Of a stretch of 64,000 nucleotides of DNA, positions 36,188 to 44,982 are shown piece after piece; position 1 is the first letter of the stretch; each line of letters starts with the position of its first letter. The notes below the pieces were generated by a model. The model was not told the DNA's origin. It did no database searches and saw nothing but the letters and a program-made list of their open reading frames with translations. This stretch comes from Luteolibacter yonseiensis (lineage in GTDB: Bacteria; Verrucomicrobiota; Verrucomicrobiia; Verrucomicrobiales; Akkermansiaceae): positions 62,001 to 126,000 of the forward strand of contig NZ_JAENIK010000011.1 of assembly GCF_016595465.1 (NCBI RefSeq), written 5' to 3'. The translations under genes were made by a program, and so were the position numbers.

Positions 36188-36669
36188 GGAGTCGTCGGCA
36201 CGACTTTCCATTCCATGATGAAGTTGGCGAGTTCGATTTCTCCAATGACCGCCGTGTTGTCCCGCACCCGGACGAATCCCTGCCTCTCGAAAAACCTTCG
36301 CGCGGTGATGGATACTTCGGCGTAAAGCTTCTCCAGTCCGAGCCGCAGCGCTTCCCGCTTCACCTCAGCCATGATCTCATCCATCACTCCCTGTCCGGCG
36401 TGATCGGGGTCTACGAACGTGCAGTCGATATGGCCGTCCGGGTCCAGCTCCATGAAACCCACGACGCGATCGTCCAGGACTTTGACGAACGGCCGTTTCC
36501 TCTCGCATCGCGCCTGCCAGTCGCGGCTCCATTTTCCCCGATCCGCCTCTCTTCCCGCCCATGCGGCCAGCTGCTCCTCCGTGTAATCCCGGCAGGCCAG
36601 GCGATGGATCGCCTCATGGTAGATGCGGCCGATGGAATGATGATCTCCGTTTTGATAGGTGCGGACCAT
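36184..36669 (-). CDS. GNAT family N-acetyltransferase
   Basis: A 161-residue acetyltransferase: VRTYQNGDHHSIGRIYHEAI at the start, VVGFMELDPDGHIDCTFVDPDHAGQGVMDEIM with the acetyl-CoA loop, and ARRFFERQGFVRV near the end. The substrate is unknown. It is the first gene of the leftward coupled trio and is divergent from fur. Confidence 0.88.
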   Translation of the reverse strand: MVRTYQNGDHHSIGRIYHEAIHRLACRDYTEEQLAAWAGREADRGKWSRDWQARCERKRPFVKVLDDRVVGFMELDPDGHIDCTFVDPDHAGQGVMDEIMAEVKREALRLGLEKLYAEVSITARRFFERQGFVRVRDNTAVIGEIELANFIMEWKVVPTTP

Positions 36670-36790
36670 GGTGGGGAATTCCGTGTGATAGGCGCCGCGG
36701 AAGCCGCGGGAGCCGGAGTTTATCTCAAAGGATAGTAGGTTACCATGATTTCCGCTTCCCGTATGGGACAGGAGCGGATAGAAAAATCCC

Positions 36791-37288
36791 GTGGACGCCG
36801 GAATCCAGGAACGACTCAATGAATTCATCCGACGCAAGGGACTGCGTCGGACGGGCCAGCGCGACACCATCGTGAAGGCGGCCTTCTGCAAGGACGAGCA
36901 CTTCACGGCCGAGGAATTGTTCGAGCGCGCGAGGAAACTGGATTCCGAGACATCACGCGCCACGGTCTACCGCACACTCAGTCTTCTGGTGGAGGCGGAC
37001 CTGCTCCGTGAAATCGACCTCGGAGACAACCAGACGACCTACGATCCGAACTTCAACGACAAGCCGTCGCACAACCACCTCGTCTGCATCGACTGCGGAC
37101 GCGTGGTGGAATTCGAAGACTCCCATCTGGAGCTGCTCAACGATTGCGTGACCCGGCGGCTTGGATTCAAGCCGATCCGCCAGAGCATCAAGATCGAGGC
37201 GAACTGCGAACAACTCCGGTTGAACGGCCGGTGCCCGAACCTGATCGCCACGAGGCTCTCGGGGAAACGGCTGCGCAAGAAGCGTTAA
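36791..37288 (+). CDS. fur: Ferric uptake regulator family protein (Fur)
   Basis: A 165-residue Fur-family repressor starting with GTG at 36791. The winged-helix part has GLRRTGQRDTIVKAAF and TSRATVYRTLSLLVEADLL. The dimerisation/metal part has SHNHLVCIDCGRVVEFED, with a CxxC and the HNH metal ligands. A second Cys pair is spaced C-x8-C (NCEQLRLNGRC) instead of the usual CxxC. It is the best candidate for the factor acting on the 7-1-7 boxes near the iron genes. Zur or PerR function cannot be excluded. Confidence 0.87.
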   Translation: MDAGIQERLNEFIRRKGLRRTGQRDTIVKAAFCKDEHFTAEELFERARKLDSETSRATVYRTLSLLVEADLLREIDLGDNQTTYDPNFNDKPSHNHLVCIDCGRVVEFEDSHLELLNDCVTRRLGFKPIRQSIKIEANCEQLRLNGRCPNLIATRLSGKRLRKKR

Positions 37289-37465
37289 GCGGGACCTCCG
37301 TCCATCGGGACGCTGACCCCGGTGTCCCTTGTGGAGCGATTCTCCCACAAGCGTCCATTGATGCCGGATGCAAACCGATGCCGCACTGCTGCGCGCGGGC
37401 TTCCTGATTTAGGCTGAACTTTTTTGTCGGAAATCGAATGGCGGAGGACAGTGTATGTCAGATGC

Positions 37466-39229
37466 ATGAAAGTTGAGCCTCCATCCATTGACGCCACACG
37501 GGAGCACCTGCACCGGTTTGCGGCAAGCGGCTGCGATGTTTCGTTCCGGGCGCTTTTCGACAGCCACGCGGGGCTGGTCTACCATGCGGCGCTGAGGACC
37601 GGTCGCGGTGACCGGCAACTGGCGGAGGATGTCGTGCAGACGGTGTTCACCAGTTTGGCACGGAAAGCCTCCACGTTTTCATCCCGCATCATCCTTCCCG
37701 CGTGGTTGCACCGCCACGCCTGCCTGACGACCCGGCAGATGATGCGGTCCACGCGCCGCCGCCAGATTCGTGAAGAGGCGTCCGCCTTGCTCCGCCAGGA
37801 TTTGGGAGGCTCTTCCGCCGTCATGGCCGAGCTGATTGACGAAGCGTTGAACTCCCTTTCCCATCCGGATCGGGTGGCTTTGGTCCTGCGGTTTTTGGAA
37901 AACAAGGACCTCCGCTCGGTCGGGCGCGAACTCGGAATCAGTGAGGACGCCGCTCAGAAGCGCGTCAGCCGCGGACTTGACCGTCTCCGTTCCGCACTTG
38001 GCCGCCGGGGTGTGGGGAAGAGTTTCATCCCACTGGCAGGGACCTTCCTGTCCGGACAGGCCGGAGCCGTTCCGTCCGGCCTCGGTTCCCTTGCGGCCGC
38101 ATCGCTCCAGGCCGTGTCCGTCACCGCTCCCGCCTTTCCCGCCGTGGCGGGTGCCATCGCCTGCTTCACCATGAAAAAATCGACGATTGTCCTAGCATCC
38201 GTCCTCGCCGCCCTGACCGGAACGGCCTTGGTCACCACGACCCAATGGCGCCGGCCGGGTCCGGCTTCCGCCTCGACCGGTCCCGTTCCGGCAAAATCAA
38301 ATCCGGCCAAGCCTTTGCCTGCGGCCCGGCAAGGTCCGGACCCATCCGGGGTGGTCGAGCCTCCATCCCCCCGAAGCACTCCCTCCTCGAAAGGGGCGGG
38401 TCGGTTGGAAATCACCACCACGAAAGGGCCGCACTTTCCCACGCCTCCCGCCTCAGTGAAGCCGTTTGCCGAATATGATCAGGCGACACGTGACGCCTTC
38501 AGGAGTCATCCGTTGACCAAGGTCGCCCAGGACAGGCTGAACGCCATGAGGTCGGTGACCCAAAGGATGCTGAATCAGATGACCGCGGTTCACAAAGAGA
38601 AGTTAGCCCTCTATCAGACGTTGCTGGCTTCCAGCAACGATCCCGGCCTGAACGAGGCCGGGCGGGCGGAGGTGGAGGCCCGGATGCGGACGCTATCCGC
38701 CGGGATCACGCAAGGCGAACAGGAGCAGGCGGACTTCAAGGCCGGAATGAACGAGATGCTCAATCGCAACCTGGCCGCCTCCACCGAGCGGATTTTGGAA
38801 AAAATTGAAAACCCCGCGTCGGAGGACAAGCGTCCCGAACCGAACGAAGCCGTGTCGTTCAACACCGGCGAAGCCTTGTTCCTCAGCGGTGACTACGCCG
38901 CCGCCGAAAACACGTTCGCCGCGCTCGCCGACAGTTCCGATCCCCGGGTGGCCACGTTTTCCCAATGGAAGGTGATGCTCACCCGGATGCTTCAGGGGAA
39001 GGACAATACCAACGAAATCCAGCCGCTGCTGCTGGGCTCGGTTTCATCCGCCTGCTATGCCATGGCCGCCCATTCGATCCAGCAGGGTGGCTGGGAAGAG
39101 GCGGCCGTGTGGATCGAGAAGGCGAAGTCCGGTGGTTCTCCGGAAGACAACGTTGTCTTCAACGATCCGCTGGTGGAAATGGGGTGGATGGATCAGGCGA
39201 CGGGCCTTCTGATTCCACCGGACCAGTAG
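37466..39229 (+). CDS. ECF-type sigma factor with membrane-anchored C-terminal extension
   Basis: A 587-residue fusion. Residues about 22-105 are sigma-70 region 2 (FRALFDSHAGLVYHAAL, AEDVVQTVFTSLARKA), and about 120-180 are region 4 (ALNSLSHPDRVALVLRFLENKDLRSVGRELGIS). One membrane helix follows at about 237-257 (MKKSTIVLASVLAALTGTAL), then a Pro/Ser-rich linker and a roughly 270-residue helical domain with TPR-like character. Single-chain ECF factors with such extensions occur in Verrucomicrobia and Planctomycetes; the extension may act as its own anti-sigma or sensor. Confidence 0.8.
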   Translation: MKVEPPSIDATREHLHRFAASGCDVSFRALFDSHAGLVYHAALRTGRGDRQLAEDVVQTVFTSLARKASTFSSRIILPAWLHRHACLTTRQMMRSTRRRQIREEASALLRQDLGGSSAVMAELIDEALNSLSHPDRVALVLRFLENKDLRSVGRELGISEDAAQKRVSRGLDRLRSALGRRGVGKSFIPLAGTFLSGQAGAVPSGLGSLAAASLQAVSVTAPAFPAVAGAIACFTMKKSTIVLASVLAALTGTALVTTTQWRRPGPASASTGPVPAKSNPAKPLPAARQGPDPSGVVEPPSPRSTPSSKGAGRLEITTTKGPHFPTPPASVKPFAEYDQATRDAFRSHPLTKVAQDRLNAMRSVTQRMLNQMTAVHKEKLALYQTLLASSNDPGLNEAGRAEVEARMRTLSAGITQGEQEQADFKAGMNEMLNRNLAASTERILEKIENPASEDKRPEPNEAVSFNTGEALFLSGDYAAAENTFAALADSSDPRVATFSQWKVMLTRMLQGKDNTNEIQPLLLGSVSSACYAMAAHSIQQGGWEEAAVWIEKAKSGGSPEDNVVFNDPLVEMGWMDQATGLLIPPDQ

Positions 39230-39282
39230 TCCGGTCATGGCGAAATCGGAGCTGCGGGACACAAGTGAGCCAGCTCCTTCTC

Positions 39283-41289
39283 TCAGTCTTGAATGCCGAG
39301 CTTCGTCTTGATCCGTTCGATTTCCTCGGAAAGCGCGCCCCAGCGGGTGTAGCTGGTTTCGAGGGATTTCGCGAGCTTGTCCACGGCGTTGGTCACTTCG
39401 CGGAGTTTGCCGGGATTCTCGGTGACGGCTGCGGTGGAGAGCTGCTGGGTGAGGGTGGCCTGTGCTCCTTCCAGCTCGGCGATCTTGATTTCCAGCGCGG
39501 CGAATTCGGTTTCGAGGGGCTTGAGGACCTTGGACTTGATCTCGCGTTGCTCGGCCTCGATGCGGCGCTGCTCCTTGCGGTTCACGCCCGGAGTGGATTG
39601 GCGGGATGAGGTGTTCGCGGCAGGGGCGGACTGGGCGGAGAGGTTCGCGAGCTTGGGCGCGCCTTTTTTGTTCGCCTCGTCCTCGGCGGATTTTTCCAGG
39701 TAGTAGGTGATGTTGCCCGCGTAGAGCACCGGCTGTTCGCCGGGACGGAATTCGAGCGTCTTGGTGACGAGCGCGTCGAGGAAATTCCGGTTGTGGGAAA
39801 CGATCATCACGCTGCCGGGATAGTCGATGAGCGCGCGCTGGAGCACGTCCTGCGACTGCATGTCGAGGTGGTTCGTCGGCTCGTCGAGAATGAGGAAGTT
39901 CGCCGGGCGCAGCAGCATGCAGACAAGGGCGACGCGCGAACGCTCGCCACCGGACAACACGCCGATTTTCTTGAAAACATCGTCACCCCGGAAAAGGAAA
40001 CAGCCCAGCAGGTTCCGCGCGTGCGGCATGGACTCGCGGGAGGCGGCGGCCTCGACGGTCTCAAGCACGGTGAGGTTCGGGTCGAGCTCGTCGGCGTGGT
40101 TCTGGGAGAAGAACGAGGTGGCGACCTTGTGGCCGAAGGTGTGGGTACCGGCGTCCGGCTCTTCCTGGCCCGTGATCAGGCGGCAGAAGGTGGATTTGCC
40201 AGCGCCGTTCGGACCCACGATGGCGAATTTCTCGCCCTTGTTGATTTCGAAGTCGAAACCGCTGAAAATGTTCAGCGCGCCGTAGGATTTGTGCACCGCG
40301 TCCAGTTTCGCCACGGTGTGTCCGGAGTTCGGCGGGGGTGGGAACTTGAAGTTCATCACCGCGTCCTCGCGCTCCGGCTGCGGGATGCGTTCGATCTTCG
40401 CGAGCATCTTGATGCGGGATTGCACGAGCGTCGCCTTGTTGGCAGAGGCGCGGAAGCGGTCGATGAACCGCTGGATTTCCCCGATTTCCCGCTGCTGGGC
40501 TTCATATTGCTTGAGCTGGATTTCCTTCCGCAGCACCGACTCGCGTTCGAAGTAGGAGAAGTTCCCCGCGTATTCCTCGGCCCGGCCGTGGGCGAAGGCG
40601 ATGGTGCGCGTGCAGAGGGTGTCCAGCAGGGCGCGGTCGTGGGAAATGAGGAGGATCGCGCCGGGGTAGTTGATCAGGTATTGCTCGACCCAGATCTGGG
40701 TGCCGATGTCGAGGTGGTTCGTCGGTTCGTCCAGCAGCAGGACCTCCGGTTCCTGGAGGAACAGCTTCGCCATCGCGATCCGCATCTGCCAACCACCGGA
40801 AAACTCCGAGCAGTCGCGGGTGAAGTCCTTCGTTTGGAAGCCAAGCCCCTTCAGCACTGACTCGATGCGCGGCTTCATGCGCCCGGGATCCATGGAATCC
40901 AACTGGAGCTCCAGCTCGCCGATCTCCTCCAACAGGTCGCCATACGGCGACGAGCGGGGATCGAGCTTCACGAGTTCGTTCGAAAGGCGGTCGATTTTTT
41001 CCGAAAGCGCCATCGTCTCACCGAAGGCGGATTCCGTTTCCTGCCACAGCGTGCGTCCCTTCACGTGGATCCCCTCCTGCGGGAGGTAGCCCACGCGGGT
41101 GCCCCGCGGCGAGCTGATCAGTCCGGAGGTGGGGCGGATGATTCCGGCCACGCATTTCATGAGCGTGGACTTGCCAGCACCGTTGTGCCCGGCGAAGGCG
41201 ATGCGCTCGCGCGGCTGCACGGAGAACGAGAGATCGTTGAAAAGCACACGCGCGCCGAATTCAACTCGAAGGGACTGGATGGAAATCAT
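39283..41289 (-). CDS. ABC-F family ATPase (Uup/YheS-like)
   Basis: A 668-residue protein with two ABC domains and no membrane part. The first has GHNGAGKST, then FSGGWQMRIAMAKLFLQEPEVLLLDEPTNHLD. The second has GPNGAGKST, then LSGGERSRVALVCMLLRPANFLILDEPTNHLD. The ABC-F linker lies between, and a C-terminal coiled coil follows (about residues 560-665). ABC-F proteins act on the ribosome in translation stress or antibiotic protection, or in DNA metabolism (Uup). The C-terminal coiled coil favours the Uup/YheS side. Confidence 0.92.
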   Translation of the reverse strand: MISIQSLRVEFGARVLFNDLSFSVQPRERIAFAGHNGAGKSTLMKCVAGIIRPTSGLISSPRGTRVGYLPQEGIHVKGRTLWQETESAFGETMALSEKIDRLSNELVKLDPRSSPYGDLLEEIGELELQLDSMDPGRMKPRIESVLKGLGFQTKDFTRDCSEFSGGWQMRIAMAKLFLQEPEVLLLDEPTNHLDIGTQIWVEQYLINYPGAILLISHDRALLDTLCTRTIAFAHGRAEEYAGNFSYFERESVLRKEIQLKQYEAQQREIGEIQRFIDRFRASANKATLVQSRIKMLAKIERIPQPEREDAVMNFKFPPPPNSGHTVAKLDAVHKSYGALNIFSGFDFEINKGEKFAIVGPNGAGKSTFCRLITGQEEPDAGTHTFGHKVATSFFSQNHADELDPNLTVLETVEAAASRESMPHARNLLGCFLFRGDDVFKKIGVLSGGERSRVALVCMLLRPANFLILDEPTNHLDMQSQDVLQRALIDYPGSVMIVSHNRNFLDALVTKTLEFRPGEQPVLYAGNITYYLEKSAEDEANKKGAPKLANLSAQSAPAANTSSRQSTPGVNRKEQRRIEAEQREIKSKVLKPLETEFAALEIKIAELEGAQATLTQQLSTAAVTENPGKLREVTNAVDKLAKSLETSYTRWGALSEEIERIKTKLGIQD

Positions 41290-41373
41290 CGGGCGCGCAG
41301 GTTGCACGTCAGAGCGTCCGGGTCAACGCCGGAGAACGGAATTGGCGGGTTCCGGTCGATTTCCTGGTGAAAA

Positions 41374-42774
41374 TCACTGGCTCACCACCAGCCGCATGAA
41401 CCGGTTCGGCCCGGGATCCGGCACTGTTGCGATGGTCGTCGCGCTCCACTCCGGTTTGAAGAGGACCACGTCTTCCGTTCCCCATTTGATCATATCGGTA
41501 CTGGTTTCCACCGTATAGGTGATGCCGGGAGTCCCCGAGTAAAAGCTCATGACCAGACCTTGTGAGTCAAGCTCCGCCTGGGGCAGGAGGCTCCCCAGAT
41601 TCTGGTTGGGATCGAGATTGAGGGCGTAGGCCATGAGGAGGCTGACCCCATCGCCGTTGGGATCGTCCGACATTGCTGAATCGTATGGCAGCCCCCATTT
41701 GTTCAGCCAGATTTTCGGCTGGGTTCTTTCCCCCATGTTGACCGCCGGATAGCCCAACCATGTGGGAGAGCTGAAGCCGTTGGCGTCATAATAGTGGATC
41801 ACGAAGTCGCCCGCCGCACCGCCGAACATCAGCCCGACGAGCGGCTGACTCCCCATGGAGGGCGCGCGTCCGTCGAAGGTGACGCGGGACAGGTTGTTGC
41901 AGTTGAAAAATGCCAGGGAGCCGATACTGGCGACGCTAGGTGGGATAGTCACATTTTTCAGAGCCGTGCAGTTGGCGAAAGCATCATTGCCGATTGCGGT
42001 CACTGTGTTCGGAATGAAGATGCTCTCCAGGCGGATGCACGAGTTGAACGCGCTGTTCGGAATACGGGTGAGACCGGAGATGCTGGCCTTTCTCAGGCTC
42101 CAGCAGTTTGAAAACGCGCCGTCACCCATCCTGCCGATCTTCCAAGCAAGGGTGAGGTTGGTAAGTCCGCTGCAATACTTGAAGGCATCGCCGCCGATCA
42201 TCGTGACAGAGGACGGGATGTAAACCGAGGTCAGCCTCTCGCAGCCGTAAAACGCGTTGTCCCCGACTACGGTGACGGTGGAGGGAATCTCGTAAGATCC
42301 GACTTTCGCCGGCGGGTAGGCGATCAGGATGGTGCCTGTCTTGTTAAATAGCACCCCGCCCTGCGAACTGCTGTAATTCGGATTCTCCTGTCCCATCGAA
42401 ATGAAGCTCAGGTTGACGCATCCGACAAAGACGTTCCCCTCGATGCTGGTGACTCCGGCAGGGATGTCGAATCTCTTGAAACCCGCGCAGCCGTGAAACG
42501 CGCCGGTGCCGATTTCCCGGACATCTTTGGGGATGCTCACCCCCGAGATCTTGCTGTTGTAAAAAGCATAGTCCCCGATCCGAGTGACGGGTCGTTGATT
42601 GATCGTCGATGGAATGACGGCGGTGGCGGTCGAAGTCGAGGAATAGCCCGTGATGGTGACCGAGGTTCCATTGTCGGAATAGAGGAAACTCCCATACTGC
42701 CCGTTTGTTGCTCCCGAGCACCACGCCGGGATCAAGAAGAACGCCAGAAGGACCCAAAGCTGCCAGAATCGCAT
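41374..42774 (-). CDS. Secreted BspA-type leucine-rich repeat (LRR_5) protein
   Basis: A 466-residue exported protein. The start at 42774 gives the signal MRFWQLWVLLAFFLIPAWCSG. Tandem LRR_5 repeats of about 23 residues run through the middle (for example VTRIGDYAFYNSKISGVSIP, VTVVGDNAFYGCERLTSVYIP, VTAIGNDAFANCTALKNVTIP). The C-terminus (SPTWLGYPAVN..., YTVETSTDMIKWG) is typical of Verrucomicrobial surface proteins. The role is probably binding at the cell surface. Confidence 0.85.
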   Translation of the reverse strand: MRFWQLWVLLAFFLIPAWCSGATNGQYGSFLYSDNGTSVTITGYSSTSTATAVIPSTINQRPVTRIGDYAFYNSKISGVSIPKDVREIGTGAFHGCAGFKRFDIPAGVTSIEGNVFVGCVNLSFISMGQENPNYSSSQGGVLFNKTGTILIAYPPAKVGSYEIPSTVTVVGDNAFYGCERLTSVYIPSSVTMIGGDAFKYCSGLTNLTLAWKIGRMGDGAFSNCWSLRKASISGLTRIPNSAFNSCIRLESIFIPNTVTAIGNDAFANCTALKNVTIPPSVASIGSLAFFNCNNLSRVTFDGRAPSMGSQPLVGLMFGGAAGDFVIHYYDANGFSSPTWLGYPAVNMGERTQPKIWLNKWGLPYDSAMSDDPNGDGVSLLMAYALNLDPNQNLGSLLPQAELDSQGLVMSFYSGTPGITYTVETSTDMIKWGTEDVVLFKPEWSATTIATVPDPGPNRFMRLVVSQ

Positions 42775-42841
42775 GCGAAGACCCAGACGACCGGTCGGCG
42801 TACGATAAGACGAGAATGCCCAGTAATTCAAAAGTGGGTTT

Positions 42842-42890
42842 ATTGTCATTACAATGACCATCCATTAAGAATTTTCATGGTAATGACAAT
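42842..42890. repeat. 11-bp inverted repeat upstream of the LRR_5 gene
   Basis: ATTGTCATTAC (42842-42852) and GTAATGACAAT (42880-42890) are perfect complements separated by 27 bp. The left arm also contains a small palindrome, GTCATTACAATGAC. It lies about 70 bp upstream of the LRR_5 start and could be an operator or a weak transcript end for the gene upstream. Confidence 0.4.
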
Positions 42891-42951
42891 GTAATTCTAA
42901 CATTTTTGATGAAAACCCAATTTTCCGAGGATGTTTCGAAGGCTTTGCGCC

Positions 42952-43524
42952 TTACATCTCGTTTTCCACGCACAACCGCAAACGGCGGTCGTTTTGTGGC
43001 TGGTCACGGTGCCAGGCTTTCAGAAAGCCTTCAATTTCAGTGAGCAACTGCTCGCACTGCTTGTTCCACTTTTCCGCGCCGCGCAGGATCAGCGAGCTTT
43101 CTCGCAATCCTGTGAAGTGGATTTCCTCCGCGCCTGCGGACCGGAGTTCGGTAAGTTCCGCCCGCAGGGTTTCGAAAAACGCCAGCTCGAAGCCGTTTCC
43201 GGCTTCCATCGCGGCCCGCACGAGCGAAACGGTCATCGGGGGCGCGAGGGGTTCCAGCTTCTCCGCGATCCGCTCCCAGCCGATCTTGATCAACATCATG
43301 CGGACCCGCTCGAAGAGGTCCTCCAACTGGAGCAACTTCAACGGGCATTTCGTCTCCAGATACTGCTCGATGCCGCCACGGATGTCCGCGATGAACGGAA
43401 AATCCTCGTGATCCGCCGCCAGTGCGGCACGTCGGAGTGCGTCATCCAGCCACGCCGTATCGTAATCAGCCACCTGATGGCGGCCGATTTGAAGCACGGG
43501 GCGATTGCCGATGAAGGAGATCAC
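42952..43524 (-). CDS. Hypothetical protein
   Basis: A 190-residue soluble, mostly helical protein with no signal peptide. It begins MISFIGNRPVLQIGRHQVADYD. It lies 87 bp downstream of nrdR on the same strand. I do not recognise a family. Confidence 0.6.
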   Translation of the reverse strand: MISFIGNRPVLQIGRHQVADYDTAWLDDALRRAALAADHEDFPFIADIRGGIEQYLETKCPLKLLQLEDLFERVRMMLIKIGWERIAEKLEPLAPPMTVSLVRAAMEAGNGFELAFFETLRAELTELRSAGAEEIHFTGLRESSLILRGAEKWNKQCEQLLTEIEGFLKAWHRDQPQNDRRLRLCVENEM

Positions 43525-43611
43525 TGGGAAGATTTGACGGTGGGACCGATGCGGGGAAAGTGGACGATTGGAAAATAGATCGCCGGATCAGGCGGTGAGT
43601 AAAATGATTTT

Positions 43612-44103
43612 TCAGTCTTTAAACAGCCGCCTCTGGAATGGATCGCGGGCGGCCCGGCGGGAGAGGGATTGGATTTCCGCGATGAATTCGTTCACATCCT
43701 CGAACTGTCGGTAAACCGAGACGTAGCGGACGTAGGCGACCGGATCGATCTGATGGAGCTTGTCCATCACCTTGGCACCGATGATCGCGGAGGGAACCTC
43801 GCTGAGGTGGTCCTTGTGAAGGTCCGTGAGGATTTCCTCCACCGCGCGGTCCAGGCGGTCCATCGGCACGGGGCGTTTTTCGCAGGCCTTGATCAGGCCG
43901 CTCATCAGTTTTTCCCGGTTCAACGCCTCGCGCGCGCCGTCCCGTTTCACCACCCGGAGTTCCGTGCGTTCGATCTGCTCGTAGGTGGTGTAGCGGTAGG
44001 TGCATTTGAGGCATTCCCGCCGCCGCCGGATCGTCGTACCATCCTTTGAGGACCTCGAATCGAGGACCTTGTCTTTGAGGGAACCACATTGGACGCAGCG
44101 CAT
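43612..44103 (-). CDS. nrdR: Transcriptional repressor NrdR
   Basis: A 163-residue protein with the NrdR zinc ribbon (C3, C6, C31, C34), followed by the ATP-cone domain (VVKRDGAREALNREKLMSGLIKACEKRPV ... YVRYVSVYRQFEDV). It represses ribonucleotide reductase genes in response to bound dATP/ATP. No nrd gene lies in this window. Confidence 0.95.
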   Translation of the reverse strand: MRCVQCGSLKDKVLDSRSSKDGTTIRRRRECLKCTYRYTTYEQIERTELRVVKRDGAREALNREKLMSGLIKACEKRPVPMDRLDRAVEEILTDLHKDHLSEVPSAIIGAKVMDKLHQIDPVAYVRYVSVYRQFEDVNEFIAEIQSLSRRAARDPFQRRLFKD

Positions 44104-44293
44104 GAAGACAGATAGGGAACAACGTGGCCCATCCTAGGGACACATCCGGTAGGGTCAAATTAAAACCTACGCCATATTTAGTAGTTGGCGGCGAATTGTC
44201 GGGAATTCCAAAAGGAAGATTTTGAAATTTTGACAACCTGTTTTTTAAGGAGGAACTCCGGTCCGACAGGGATGCCGCACGGTATCCGGGCCA

Positions 44294-44884
44294 TCACGCC
44301 TTTTTCTTCGCGAGCTGCTCGTCCCGCATCCCGCCGATGAAAAGCAGGAGTGCCGCGACGCAGATGCAGGAATCCGCAACGTTGAACGCGGGCCACCAGC
44401 CCTGGCTCGAGGGCACGAGCTTGTCGTAGAGGGGAAGCTTGAATGCGAGGAAATCCACCACATATCCCTCGGACAGGCGTTGCCAGAAAGAGGCTCCCTT
44501 GTAGGCATCCAACAGAAAACCCTGCACCAGGCGGTCGGTGAGATTTCCAAAAATTCCACAAAGCAGCAGCGCGACGGCCACTTGGGAGAGAGGGTGGTTG
44601 AACACGCCTTTTTTCCAAAAGATCCGGATCATCGTCAGGGCGATGATGGGAACGACCAAAAACACGATGGGAGCCCACGACGATCCGTTGCCAAAACCGA
44701 AAGCCACTCCCTGGTTGTGGACGCGCACCAGATGAAAGAAATCCTCGACCACCGGCTGGATCTTGAATGACGACGTCGAACCCATCGGAGGATCCGGAAA
44801 ATTCATCACCGTCCAGAACTTCGTGATCTGATCGAGCACGTAAAGCGGCAGGCTGAGGAAGAGGAGAAGCTTGGCAAGTGACAT
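44294..44884 (-). CDS. lspA: Lipoprotein signal peptidase (signal peptidase II)
   Basis: A 196-residue inner-membrane aspartyl protease with about four membrane helices. The two catalytic aspartates are D117 in GIFGNLTDRL and D171 in FNVADSCI. HNQGVAFG also matches the family. It cleaves the signal of prolipoproteins after lipid attachment. It lies downstream of the sterol-desaturase-like gene and ileS on the same strand; ileS-lspA linkage is common in bacteria. Confidence 0.94.
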   Translation of the reverse strand: MSLAKLLLFLSLPLYVLDQITKFWTVMNFPDPPMGSTSSFKIQPVVEDFFHLVRVHNQGVAFGFGNGSSWAPIVFLVVPIIALTMIRIFWKKGVFNHPLSQVAVALLLCGIFGNLTDRLVQGFLLDAYKGASFWQRLSEGYVVDFLAFKLPLYDKLVPSSQGWWPAFNVADSCICVAALLLFIGGMRDEQLAKKKA

Positions 44885-44982
44885 GAAGGAGAAATGGGGA
44901 AGAATGGCAGGACGCGGGCTTTATCTTTGGAACAATCGCACCCTAGTCAACGACCACATTTCCAATTCCCTGCTCCGGTCTG

